Positions 52,900-64,000 of a DNA stretch of 64,000 bases are shown piece by piece (position 1 is the first letter of the stretch; each line of letters starts with the position of its first letter). The translations under genes and the position numbers were made by a program. The notes beneath the pieces were generated by a model that was not told the origin of the DNA, did not search any database, and saw only the letters and a list, made by a program, of their open reading frames with translations. The stretch is from Hyposmocoma kahamanoa (lineage: Eukaryota > Arthropoda > Insecta > Lepidoptera > Cosmopterigidae): assembly GCF_003589595.1 (NCBI RefSeq), contig NW_020653766.1, positions 1 to 64,000 of the forward strand, read 5' to 3'.

Positions 52900-53462
52900 T
52901 TTTATGCTGTCTTCATTTAGCTGACATCATTTTAAATTACTTTTAAAAATGTTACGTGATTCAAGCATTTCCTTGTGTACCACACCTGACAGTGGACCAC
53001 AGAGTAACCATAACTAATATTTTTCTCTTGCAAGAACATGACTTTGACGTACATACAAATTTCACCCTGCAATATAACCCCCTTTCTGCAATATAACTGT
53101 CTGAGCTCTACTATCCATAGCAGCTGTCTGTAGTGCATCAATTATTTGATTATACAATGCATACATATAACAATTTTACAACTAGTCTTGTCACAGTAAG
53201 TATCACAACATTTTAAGCATTCCGTGGGTATATGTATATCCCGCAGGACATCGTCACACAATTTTGTGTATTTTTCAATTTCAAATACATCTCGCATACT
53301 CCACAAAACCTGATTGCTTATCACATTACTCCTGAGATCTACCTTAGTACATATAAATTTCAGATTACAAGAAACGGCTACAGGAAAATGATCAGACTAA
53401 AACACATCCTTTAAAACTTTTACACTTGTAACAGTTTTATAAGTCTGTAAGTAACATATGAT

Positions 53463-54080
53463 CTAGCCATCGCATACATTTTTGTCCATGAATTTCAATA
53501 TATAAGTAACAGTATTTGAATTGACACCCATATGTTCAATATCTGCACATATCCAATTATATTCCGAACAAAACTGAACAATTAAAGTACTAGGGGGATG
53601 AGCATTAAAGTCACTCAAAACATATATGCTCTCAGAGTCACTGTCCTCCACAATAGTATTAAGTTGTGCCAAACAGCCAGTAAATTCCGGTAAATTATCT
53701 TCACAAACCATTGCCATGTATATAGAAAAAATTAGTAAACATTTACCGCTTAATTCAATACGTATACCACATAAACGCAGATTATCGCCACAGTCAATTA
53801 CTGACACATTGGAAAACGTGTCCTTTCTCCACAGAATTGCAACTCAACCATGCGGTCGGCCATTGACTATTCCAGAGGATATATCCACAGCACTTGTACC
53901 AGTAAAACCGAGACGTTTCTCAATTGTACCCAAGAATTGCAAATCATAAAGATACAGCCAAGTTTCCTGTAATGCTATGATATCATATTCGTTACAAAGT
54001 TCCTTTATCCTTGCTGCAGAACGCTTAACATTTTTACAATTAAACGTTATAAACTGTACTTTGTTAATCTGTACCATCAT
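53463..54080 (-). pseudogene. LINE endonuclease remnant
   Basis: MVQINKVQFITFNCKNVKRS (catalytic Asn strand), DIIALQETWLY (catalytic Glu) and, after a shift near 53840, LRLCGIRIELSGKCLLIFSI and SIYVLSDFNAHP (catalytic Asp/Asn; SDFN instead of the usual GDFN). Typical APE-type endonuclease of a CR1-like LINE. Confidence 0.88.
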
Positions 54081-54089
54081 AAAGCGAAT

Positions 54090-55160
54090 TAGTTATACAC
54101 TCGAAATCTTATTCCTATCAACTTGTTTCTTCTTGAAATCCACAAATTTCCTAAATATAAGAAACACCTTCTGACCACTATTCACTGTTAAGATATAACT
54201 GTAACTTACTACGAGAAATAAAAATTTTATAAGAACAATATTGTTTTTCAGTCTTCATCTGAATTTTCTCAATAGACACTAAATCCTGAGTCTTTTCTTG
54301 GATATATTTACAAATATCCTCCTGAACAACGTCCTTATCAATGTTAGAAATAAACAATGGGATTTTGACATCTGCTGACCTAAAGGTGTTCGTCGACATC
54401 ACTGAAGCTACCTACTACTAAGTTACTCTTACGATGCGGTTACATTCTGTTTTTTAACACTGGTGACAGCGCCAGAGCGAACCGATTCGCATGTTCCATT
54501 CGAATCAGCACTAACGCACCCGTCTCCCTCTAAAGTACAACGCGCACTTTCTACTGAGTGTGACGGAAAGGGAACAGTAGTTACATGCGTTTCGTTTCGC
54601 TTACTAAAACAATCGACCTCAGCATTCAAATTTGCAGGTACCACTGATTCCAAAGAATTGTTGGGGTTTTTTACAGATAGATAGATAGATAGATAGATAA
54701 AACGGTTACATTGATTTCTTTAACAATTTGCTGGCTTATCGCCTCACGAACTTTCGTAATGCTTGTCCGCAGGACTTCTTCATCACACCTATTTGCTAAT
54801 TGCAATTTTATAGTACAAAATTCTTCCTGTAGAATTCTAATATCTGTTAAAAACCTGAAAACATCGTTGTGGTCAAACGTTAGTGGCCGAAGTTTTGCCA
54901 ATTCATAGGCCACAAATTTAGGGAGCAAGGAACCCTCCTTCACACTCTTTCAGCGTCTTTATGATGTCTTGCACTTCTTTTTCCAATTTGTTATCTCCTT
55001 TCCTATTTATTTTTCTTCCTCTCTCTGCAGGAACGAATTCAAAAATTAACGCCTTTGTTTTTTCGACGTCTTCACTCCGAAACGATGTAGCACATATACG
55101 AATCAATGACACTTCCTCTAAAACATCACACTTATTTTGCAAAAAGTAAAAGCACTTCAT
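54090..55160 (-). pseudogene. LINE ORF1 remnant
   Basis: MKCFYFLQNKCDVLEEVSLI and RICATSFRSEDVEKTKALIF begin the protein. After a shift near 54925 comes PKFVAYELAKLRPLTFDHND, then a (TATC)n microsatellite in the coding sequence (plus-strand GATA at 54678-54703). The last part is VKIPLFISNIDKDVVQEDIC and KYIQEKTQDLVSIEKIQMKT, an RRM-like nucleic-acid-binding fold of the kind found in LINE ORF1 proteins. It would coat the LINE RNA. Confidence 0.75.
54677..54703. repeat. (GATA)n microsatellite
   Basis: About six GATA units inside the LINE ORF1 remnant. The same motif tails the LINE piece at 5952. Confidence 0.9.
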
Positions 55161-55165
55161 TTATA

Positions 55166-55319
55166 ACCACTTTACACGAACACACACAACACACACAAGT
55201 TCCTACTCGTACTTAAGTTCGTCATAATGACAGCCTGGTCGAAACACATAATGAAGATCAAGTGCGAGTAGTTGGAAAAAACTCGCACGGCTAGAAGATG
55301 CTGACACCCGCCTTTTCAG
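55166..55319. other. Right flank of the nested LINE
   Basis: Contains an AC-rich patch (55180-55200). It could include eroded Penelope 3' coding, but no GIY-YIG motif was recognised. Confidence 0.4.
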
Positions 55320-55405
55320 TCAGTTCAAGATCAAGGACATTGCAATATGTCCGAAACGTCGAGGTAATTAAAATATGTTTTATATGTGATTAAGTCCCGA
55401 ATTAA
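55320..55405 (+). repeat. Penelope-terminus-like repeat with GAAACGTCG motif
   Basis: Perfect stem GGACAT-TGCAAT-ATGTCC (55336-55353) followed by GAAACGTCGAGGT and ATATGTGATTAAGTCCCG. It pairs in layout with 25190-25300. It lies where the 3' terminal repeat of the plus-strand Penelope element is expected. Confidence 0.5.
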
Positions 55406-57159
55406 AAATCAAATGTGTAAAAATTGTGAAAGTATAAATCAAAGTAAATTATTAGTGCTCATTCCAATGCTGTTGGTTCTGAACTGTGTTCGCAAAAATA
55501 CGATTTACTGTTTTTAAAAGTATTTCCACGAAGCCTCCACTCGAATAACAGTAAAAATACATACGTAGCGTATCGACTTTATTTATCAGACTTTTTAGGG
55601 AAATCGCATTGATGCCACAGGGATGCTATTTAAAGTGACAGCGAGACGAGGCGAGGCGGCCCAGTGACCTAAAAGTGTAGTCTAGTCGCTACCTGTGAGG
55701 TCACTCGCTGAGGCTGGGTCTAAAATAGTGACACGGCGAGCCGAACTCATCCTTTCATATTTTATCGTCAACTCTTTGTTCCGGATGTCATTCTGGTTGA
55801 ACCTCCTTGGAGAATGAATATACAGCGGCAGCTGCATTGAAAAGGCATTGAAAGGGCCGAAGGTAACCGATGAACATCTGCAGATGACATGTTACAAAGT
55901 TTGAGTTTGTAAGTAAATCCTCAAATTGTGCTTGTTTGTTCCACTCTACGTAACAGTGTTTTAATTTTGGCATTTAATCTTGACAACGACGTAGGTAAAA
56001 GTGGTTCTACAGACTTACACGCGTACGTAGCTTTCCCTAGGAGATACGGTATACTGTTTTGAGAGAGTGCTGTCTGTAATTATACATATCGCATACGTTA
56101 ACTCAATTTATTGTTAATGTTACCGGTACAATATATAAACAATATTATTTATATATATTTAGTTTTCATCAGAAGACACCCGGAAATGTTTAAAAACGTT
56201 GCATCAGCATGCAATTATAGCAAGTGATGTAAAGAATTGGCACCAAAAAATTATAATAATTTATCTAAACAAATAAGACCATTCAAATTTTAATGAATAT
56301 GGAACAAAAATTGTTTTGTCATCTTCAAAAACAGCTTTTTCACACGCAATACTTTTTAGTCTGACAATATTCTTTAATGTTCACCAATTATTGACATATG
56401 AAATTTTATATACGAGTATATTACGTATTATCAACGCGCTATTTAACAATAAATAATATTTTGGAATTATGTGTATATTTGCATGCAACTTTGATAGATT
56501 AAGATTACTGTCGAATCTGTTTATTTCATTGTTGTATTCAAGTTCATCAAAAATACAGTAAAAAGTAATTAATGTAGTTCTACTACAATACTATTACGTT
56601 TTTGTATTACTTTTATCTTTGTTATCTCTAATATTTCGAATGACGGACTTGAATCCATGGTCACAATATCACGGTCATGATAAGCGACCCCTGACCCAGT
56701 GAAAAATACTCCCTCATCTCTGTGAAACATGTATCAAATAATAGAACCTTATACATATTTTAACATGTAAACAGTTTTTAAGCTTTTTTTGTTCAATATA
56801 CTTTTATGTTTTTTTTTTCTAAAATAAAATATATTTAAAATGCTCTCCTCTAAAGTTACCAAAGTCGCCTTTTAGCTATGGATATTTAAATAACTAATTT
56901 TAATATTTTGTAGATAAATTATATACTTTTATTTGACAACTTGCATCAAACAAAACATTAAACACTAGTTTTAGTTTTATGGCTTTCCTGATCACTTAAC
57001 GCTAACTATTCTAAATTAGCAAATGAGTAAATTTACATCATAGTATGTTAAGACACTATGAATTAGTCCGACTATCACCATGTGATATGATGATAACAGT
57101 ATTTTGTTCAGGTATAGAATTAATTACGCTTGTTCTATTGTCCTATATTCCATGATATG
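55406..57159. other. Non-coding, no gene seen
   Basis: Mostly AT-rich. A GC-richer patch at 55620-55745 shows no frame. Confidence 0.5.
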
Positions 57160-57161
57160 CT

Positions 57162-57473
57162 CTGCTAACTGTGAGTTGGCGGAGTGTCACCGAATTTAAA
57201 ATGATATATTTCCGCCTTAGAGCCAGCGCAAACCGATGGAGGGCAAGGCAGATAACATTACATTTATCAATGTATATTTTATGCCATTTCAATTTGGAAT
57301 AAGGTTTAAATTGCATTGTTCTGAGACTCGGAGCGCCGCGACGCATTTCTCTCTGCGTCACAGAGCATTGAAATTTATACCTTATTACAATAGCAATATC
57401 ATAAAATATTCATTGTTAAATTTAATACCCTTTCGTATTTAACCTCCGCTAACTCCGCTAACTCACACTGAAA
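57162..57473. mobile_element. Possible short inverted-repeat element (MITE)
   Basis: TGCTAACTGTGAGTTGGCGGAG at the left matches the reverse complement of CTCCGCTAACTCACACTGA at the right, with a few mismatches. The right end has the CTCCGCTAACT unit twice in tandem. About 312 bp with no transposase. No target duplication checked. Confidence 0.4.
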
Positions 57474-57539
57474 ATTTTATTAAAATAGTTGTAATAATAC
57501 GTTGGGCGCACTATAATATAGTTTCCGGAATGAATAAAA

Positions 57540-58745
57540 AAAAAATACTATAAATGGTCAGAAATGAATTTGTTGTTTCTCAAAATAATCTCCGTTAGCG
57601 TTAATGAGCTTTTTCATATAAATGAACCAATTTTGAAAACATTTATGCCACTCCTCCGTGACAATCTCTGAAACATATATTTCATATTCTTCGACAACCT
57701 CTTCAGGTGATGAAAATCGTTAACCGCGTAACTGGTTCTTAATTTTTGGAAATAAATAAAAGTTACAAGGTGCCAGGTCGGGTCTGTATGCGTGATGGCT
57801 CATAAGGTCAACGTTGTTCACCTTCAAAAATTCATTTGTCTGTCTGGCCATGTGAGAACTGGCGTTATCGTAGTGCAAGATGATACGGCGTTTACGGTTA
57901 TTTTTACGGAGTTTATTATATATATATATTTAGTTTGTTAATAACTTCCGGCAAACAAATGGTTGTGTACCAATCAGTATTCACGGTACAACGATTCTCC
58001 AAAGCAACATTAGGCACGTGTCCAGTTTTATTCAAACAAGAAGCAATCATCCGCTTAGAGGCACTTTGCACGCGCGCCTCTTTGGTTGGTTTCGGCTCAT
58101 CTCAAAAGACCCATACGCTCGATTACTGCTTTGTTTTGGGATCGTAACTATAAATCCATATTTCGTCACCTGTTACTATATCCCACACCAAATTTGACGC
58201 CCCTTCGTTGAATCTGGTAAGCATGGCATTGCACCAAGTGACGAGGTTCGTTTTTTGAGCCTCAGACAAATTGTGTGGGATCACCCGAGAGCACAGCTTT
58301 TTTACACCAAATGTTTGTGTAGTATTGATTGTATTTGACTCAGGTCTATCCCTAAAGATGCTCAAATCTCATGGTATGTCACATGCCTGTCTGTTTTGAT
58401 CATACGGCGCACAGCATCGATGTTTTTTGTTCACAGCAGAGGACGGGCGACCATCACGAAATTCGTCACTGAGATTCACACGACCGCGTTTGAATTCTGC
58501 AAACCAGCTATAAATAGTCGTCTTGCATGGTGCTTCATCGCCAAGAGCAGTTTGAAGCCAAACGAAGCTGAGCTGTTAAATTACACTTAAAGTCGTAGAA
58601 AATCATACTATGAAAATTTTCAGTAGTTAAATCCATGGTGATGCAGACAACCAATTTCTAAAATGACACCACAATGTAAAAACAAGTGACAGTCAGATGA
58701 ACCAAACTGTATTCTACAGCCAAAGAGTTCCATTTTCAAATGTTG
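57540..58745 (-). mobile_element. Mariner DNA transposon, dead
   Basis: A transposase remnant of the right length for mariner, on the minus strand, with short flanks. Terminal inverted repeats were not resolved by eye. Its 5' side abuts MITE-like copy E (58751). Confidence 0.85.
57558..58636 (-). pseudogene. Mariner transposase remnant
   Basis: Starts MDLTTENFHSMIFYDFKCNL (58636). The catalytic stations are visible: VTGDEIWIYSYDPKTKQ (first Asp), ILHYDNASSHMARQ (second Asp) and HHAYRPDLAPCNFYLFP (third Asp, in the position of the DD34D class). The end NANGDYFEKQQIHF closes at TGA (57558-57560). Stops and shifts break it repeatedly, and an AT-repeat insertion lies at about 57917-57930. When intact such proteins cut and paste the element at TA sites. 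Confidence 0.92.
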
Positions 58746-58750
58746 TAATT

Positions 58751-59200
58751 AACCGACTTCAAAAAAGGCGTAGGTTCTCAATTCGACTGTATCTTCTTTT
58801 TTTTTTCTTTTTTTTGTATGTATGTTACGCGATAACTTCGGTATTTGTGAACTGATTTTCATGATTCTTTTTTTGTTGGAAAGGGGGTACTTCCATAGTA
58901 GTCCCATTTCATTTTGAAGAACATCATCTACTTCGAAGGGTGGCTGTTCACGCATGAAGATTTATCTTTATAAATAGCGCCTAACTTTAATTTAGGAGCA
59001 ATTACTTTAATGGTTGATTTTGCTATTTCTCCAATTCAAGGCGTTTTTCTCTCAATATACTTTGAGTAGTGAGAACCGATTTTTATTATCTCCAGTGTCA
59101 AGTCCCGTGTAGTGGCGAACTAGGGGATATTTCAATAAAACTTAGCAAATAGACGTAATGCCACGTACTTTTGAGGTCGGTTTTTTTAGTACTCTGTACT
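58751..59200 (+). repeat. MITE-like repeat (copy E), complete
   Basis: AACCGACTTCAAAAAAGGCG at the left, CTTTTGAGGTCGGTTTTTTT and AGTACTCTGTAC at the right. Internal blocks: GTTACGCGATAACTTCGG, CACGCATGAAGAT, CAATATACTTTGAGTAGTGA, AGTGGCGAACTAGGGGAT. No transposase. Confidence 0.92.
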
Positions 59201-59214
59201 GAAATTATGTTATT

Positions 59215-59635
59215 AACCGACTTAAAAAGGAGGTTCTCAATTTTTTGTATGTATGTTCCGCGATGACTCCAGTATTTGTACACCGATCTTGATGATTCTG
59301 TTTTTTTTTTGGAAAGAGGGTATCTCCATAGTGGTCCCATTTAATTTTGAAGAAAATCATCCACCTCTAAGGGTGGCTGTTCACGCATGAAGTTTCATTT
59401 TTATAAATAGCGCCTAAATTTTACTTAAGGGGCAATTATTTTAATGGTTGATTTTGCTATTTCTTCAATTCAAGGCGTTTTTCTCTCAATATACTTTGAG
59501 TAGTGAGAATCGATTTTTATTATCTCCAGTGTCAAGTTCTGTATAGTGGCGAACTAGGGGATAATTTCAATAAAACTTAGCAAATAGACGTAATTCCACG
59601 GACTTTTGAGGTCGGTTTTTTAGTACTCTGTACTG
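59215..59635 (+). repeat. MITE-like repeat (copy F), tandem to copy E
   Basis: AACCGACTTAAAAAGGAGG at the left and TTTTGAGGTCGGTTTTTTAG, then TACTCTGTACTG, at the right. It is followed by GAGATTATAGTTATT, which is nearly the same as the GAAATTATGTTATT that links copies E and F. This looks like a tandem duplication rather than two insertions. Confidence 0.92.
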
Positions 59636-59639
59636 AGAT

Positions 59640-62025
59640 TATAGTTATTACTTTTTACATATTGTTTATGTAAGTGGCCAGTTCCGGAAACTTATAATGT
59701 GCCCTATGTAAAGGAATTATCATTGTTTTTACTTTAGAAGTTGTTCCTGTAAACTTACAACTTTCGATTTGGCGTATTGTTCCAAGAAGGTATCGAAATA
59801 TGACACTATTTTGAGAGTAACGGGTCAAATCTTGAAGTGTTCTAACCGGAAAATCTTCAACTTTTCTTATAATTTTTATATTGAGAAACAAAACCTGGAA
59901 TATAAAATAAATTAATGATAGAAAGTTGAAATTAAAAAACTGTACAACAAAGGGGCGAATAAAATATTAACACCATTACAGAGCATTAAAAGCTTCTCAG
60001 AAATGAAACTCGTTCGCTTCACTGTAGCCGTCGTCATCGCGGAGAAACAATTCCAACAGTATTCGTCCGTCCGTTTCAATGGCCGACCCTTAGCTCAACT
60101 GTATTTAACACTGTAGCGATCGTCTTTAATAAAGCTTCGTAATTGATTTCCCTATAAATATCGTCAAATCGATGTAATTCATCTATTTATTCTATTAAAA
60201 CCGTCGTCCATGTTAACAGGACCCTCAGCGCCTGTCCTTCTGTTTTGTGATTGTTCGTTGACGGAATGACGTTGAAGACTTTCCGGGGTCAGGTTGGAGC
60301 AGCCGTGACGATGCAAATTTTGACGTTTTAATAAGGGATGCTTCAGTCGCATCAGATTGCGAGCCTATTGTTCTAGCTGGCATTGTGTCGGGGCTTTTTT
60401 AATGAGTTCCTGACAAAGGGTTGGAGGTCTCTGATATGGTAATTCTTAATTGGAATGGTAACAAATGAGATAGTCGGGAACATGCCGTGTCCCGACTCGG
60501 GTGCGGATTTTCCACTCTTTTGTTGAAATGGAAATTTTTCTTTTGTGCTACGAAATCCTTTACCAGCTACATTGAAATGCAATGAAACATCCATTGACTT
60601 CTTTTGTAATTAAACGATAACGCTGTGATAAATAAACAATTTTCAGATCCTTGAGAATTATTTTAAATGTTCGTTATCAATAAATAAAAATATTCTTGTT
60701 ATCGACTGTTGATTTGTGAGTACTGCGAGACGGCAACATCACAAACAAAATCTATATTCCAGTCCAATAAAGGCAAGATTGGGCAAACATTTCCTGGACG
60801 AGAACGTGAAGTCAGTCTCAATAGCCTTCCCCCACCACCACCACAATGACGAGTCAAACAATCGGACAGAGCGACATGGTCCTTCGAGCCGGATAAAAAT
60901 GTTATCCCGGAAAACGCTGTCCGCTGGAGACAAGCCAATTTATTCCGTAACGAACTCCCTCTTATTGGCAGAGTGGGGGGAAATGGAGGGGCGGGGGTAG
61001 GAGAGGGGGCATAAATATACATGTGTGGAGGAAGGTTGTTAGTGATTCGTATAAGCAGATTCCGATGGTATCCATGTTATGACAGGAATGAGAATGGGAC
61101 ATATCGCGTAATTGGGTTTTTAGCTTATTAAGGCCACACCGAGGAAGTAAGGTTTATTTTATATTGTTAATCATATCAGTAGACTTGCCATAGGCACAAT
61201 ATACCTAATACCACAAATAAGGTATCAAACAAGTCCAAAAGTTTGTTGTCTCAGTTATACAGCCCGATTTTCTCGTGATTAAACGATGAATTTTGTCAAA
61301 CAAATGTTTGTGAGATTATGAAACGAAAACCGTAAGGTTAGCAGCTTAAGACTGAACCAGAATTAGTGATCTCTCGTCGTAATTTTACTTCGCATGAGAG
61401 AACCCGCACACCTTTTACCACTAATATTGAGCGCACCTAAGTCAACAACAACTTTTCGTCTTAAAACTGAATTATTGCACCTAAAACCAAACAGTACCAG
61501 CTCCCATTACAACTTATCTAATCGGAGAGTACAGTGTCTTCGATATTGGGATAAGCTTTAAAAGAGGTAGCACTCAGGTCTTGACTAAGCTAGAGAAAGT
61601 TTGTCAGCTAAGACAAAAAACCCAAGTCGTTAAAACTATTTGTTCTGTTCATTATAAATATTTCACCAGTAGCAATCTTTGGCGATTTTTGTCCACACTC
61701 AAAGATCGCGCGATTTATTACAAAATTTGTACCAGCTAGGTCACTCGACATTGTTTTAGGAATTAAGAAAAATACTATTCCAGTTTATATGAAGGGGACC
61801 GAGGAAAGGGCCTGATGAAGTTCGCGGGGAGTTGTAGCTTGCAGGTGGCACTAAATCTTAATGACATTATATTGGGAAGGCCTCCGGGCAGCAGTTGATA
61901 TCTTACGTACGGTGATGATGATTGCCAATCACGTGACCGGATCATATATCCCGATAGTAACGTTTGTAGGTATGTACCGTTTTAAGTACATCTCACTTAA
62001 CTCAGCGGTAGGAAGGTGTCAATAA
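59640..62025. other. Non-coding, no gene seen
   Basis: No supported frame, repeat or RNA gene. Purine-rich GGGGG patches near 60970-61010. Confidence 0.45.
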
Positions 62026-64000
62026 CAACGAAGCAGCGCAATTAGGGCGGCGCACGCTCAGCAGAAAGATCTGCTCGCTCAACCGGACCGACCGAACAGC
62101 GCGGCGTGTAATTGCCGGCCTAATGTCTCTGTCTGTTACAATTCACCCGCGATACACAGATCGCTAGGACGGTGAGCTGATTGAAGTTAAGTTAATTCAG
62201 TTACATCAGAATAGAATACAACAAATTAATGGCTGTTAACTATAAAAGGGGTTAAAGTTATTGTAAGGTCAATATAGTGCAAGTAAGAATATAGTGATTT
62301 CAAATGCATTGTTACAGTATAATTACTATGACGATTAATGTGTACACAAATAACAAGTAGTACGTTTTTGTCCTGCCTTCGTTTATTTTTTAAGGGACAA
62401 GCACCCAAAGGTTAAGATGGCCAGTATCTAACAAGTTAGAACATGATTTCAATTTAGTTTTTTCCTGTATACCTATTTCAATCGCAAAACATCAGCATCG
62501 CAATGAGAGTAGAATCCGGAACACCAAAACAATGGCACACAATTTATTTTAGAAGGTGGTGAATGACATTTCAAAAACCAGAATGTAGGATTGGTATCGG
62601 TTGTTCCTTCGACCGCTATTACTGGTACGTTTGTCCGTCTGTATGTTTTTGCTAATCCTCGTCGGGCGGTTGTCTCTGGTGTTAACGGGTAATCTTTTCC
62701 GGCTGTTCCGTCCCGTCCCGCCAGGTTTCCGTCCCTCTCTCGTCTCGTGCCCATCTCGGGTGCGGATAGGGATTAGTTTCATCATTATGCTCTCTTTAGT
62801 GAGGTTTTTGCTGACGGCGATAATTTTCCCGTATAACGAATTGGTTTTGTTTCTTCAACTCAACTGTTCAACTTGAATGGTACAGTCAGTGAGCATAAAT
62901 AATACCAGTGAGCACAAGTATAATATCATTGGGTACGGTTATGTTTGTAAATATAAGTTATAGAAAAAAATAACGTCGCATAACGGGATAGGTGCGAGAG
63001 ACCTTCATTACGTGCCGAAAGTAGGAAAACGGTATTTTCCGGAACGTCTCTGTTTTTCTGTTGTTTTTATTTCATGATCAAGTCAAGGGCTTGGCGAAAA
63101 ACTCGTTAGCGAGTTTCATGAATTTTTCATGGTACCCTCGCAGCACGGCGGCGCGCCCCGCAACTTTTTTACAAATACCCTACATTATTCATAAGAAACT
63201 CCACTAGACTAAATCCTCCAGGAACGTACGCAACTTCTTGCGACTTCAGTGATTTTTTGCACTCGTCGTTTGCCCTTATCATAATCAATGCCTGCTTCTT
63301 ATTCTACGGTTCTAAAGAATGTTTAGAGGTAACCATTACTTAATTGTCTTTGATTTGTAAATAAAGTAAAATGTACGTAAGTATACCACACCTATCTCCC
63401 ACAAGATTAGGCTATGAACGACACCAACATGTCACTTTCATGGTTTTCGATTCCTTAGTATTCCAATGTCATTACTATTTATAATATTTTCTTACACTGT
63501 TTTATTTATTTGTTTCTAGACTAATGTTTACCTTTTAGTGTCGGGTTTGTTCATCAGAATAGCATCTTTTTGTAATAAAATATATAAACAGAGTAAATCC
63601 CGTGTGGCTTTAGGTGACAAAGTTGTCGCGTAAGCTCTCAAACGCACAGTGAAGTGGTTCCGCGGCCGAGACCGGCTGTTATGGAAATGCCTCCTAAGCA
63701 CGTATTGTCGCGTCACAACTTGTAAATCGACCTACCGAACTTCGCCTAAATGCCGCGGCTCTTTTTGTTTGCTTTTGGTTTGTTTTAATACTAAAATGTG
63801 TTTGCCCGCTGCATCTCTGACCGTAGATTTTAATAGTCGTTGTAACTTGTAACAGGCGTGTCGTTTATCGTGCACCTGACGACTGGTTCATGCGTCACTT
63901 AGTACAAAAAAACTTTTATAAGCATTGTTGTCGGTCGTAGGTGTATGTTATTAGTTTTGTTATTTACACGAAAGATAGTTACTAAACAGTTGACAAGTTC
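62026..64000. other. Non-coding, with GC-rich patches
   Basis: 62045-62170 and 62620-62770 are GC-richer than the surroundings and could be untranslated exon or regulatory DNA, but no frame, splice signal pair or promoter motif could be supported. The rest is AT-rich. Confidence 0.4.

Larger units (their letters stand above)
50729..55165 (-). mobile_element. CR1-like LINE, almost full length, nested in Penelope
   Basis: On the minus strand: ORF1 (about 55160-54090), endonuclease (54080-53463), RT (52899-51041), a 3' UTR of about 300 bp and an (AAAT)n tail (plus-strand TTTA repeats at 50729-50748). It is about 4.4 kb with many breaks, so the insertion is old. No target duplication could be paired. 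Confidence 0.85.

Noticed and set aside
60699..61022. A 107-codon frame with a Pro-rich start and Gly run
   Set aside because: It arises from a purine-rich low-complexity patch and shows no domain; both strands are open here.
62473..62876. Overlapping frames on both strands in a GC-rich patch
   Set aside because: Composition explains the openness; repeated short CCCGTC-type words suggest low complexity.
1..64000. A host-domesticated defence or regulatory system built from the transposon genes
   Set aside because: Nearly all element frames are broken, lie in nested insertions on both strands and show no shared regulation or conserved gene order.

Overview
The window looks like a lepidopteran (moth or butterfly) nuclear genome. 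It is AT-rich non-coding DNA packed with old, mutually nested retrotransposons typical of insects: R1-like, RTE-like, CR1/Daphne/Jockey-like, Penelope-like, gypsy, copia and mariner. It also carries small interspersed repeats in several copies. No bacterial-style operons, rRNA genes or CRISPR arrays were seen. The only host gene supported here is a beaten-path (Beat) family immunoglobulin-domain gene on the minus strand. Six phase-consistent exons run from 21901 down to a stop at 18260, with a poly(A) signal at 18190; the signal-peptide exon was not found.

Layout: 1-1308 is the 3' part of a copia element. 1309-4436 has no gene but holds a direct repeat pair of about 180 bp. 4441-12396 is a gypsy element with two 303-bp LTRs and a 4-bp target duplication (AGTA); two minus-strand LINE pieces interrupt it (about 5952-6575 and 8316-11257). 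12776-17239 is a Jockey/CR1-like plus-strand LINE split by a nearly full-length minus-strand CR1-like LINE (about 12874-16480). 17240-24540 is the host gene region plus repeats. 24540-24745 is a tRNA-derived SINE. About 25300-28399 is an internally deleted R1-clade LINE whose 3' end abuts a minus-strand RTE-like LINE (28400-30225) that contains an assembly gap.

32935-37855 is a decayed but nearly complete CR1/Daphne-like LINE with an esterase-like ORF1. About 37930-39735 is an RTE-like LINE carrying a nested LINE 3' end. 40812-42990 is a 5'-truncated CR1-like LINE with an unbroken 687-codon reverse-transcriptase frame, the best preserved coding sequence here. 42990-49430 is mostly non-coding. 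49430-50728 is a Penelope-like element cut by a minus-strand LINE (50729-55165). 57540-58745 is a dead mariner. Two tandem copies of a MITE-like repeat follow (58751-59635), then about 4.4 kb without recognisable genes.

The elements do not form a joint system; they record successive insertions. The most unusual local structures are perfect hairpins with 4-nt loops at several unrelated places. One is a double hairpin at 14847-14898 that is exactly explained by a template-switch rearrangement inside a LINE coding frame. I see no convincing undescribed functional system.
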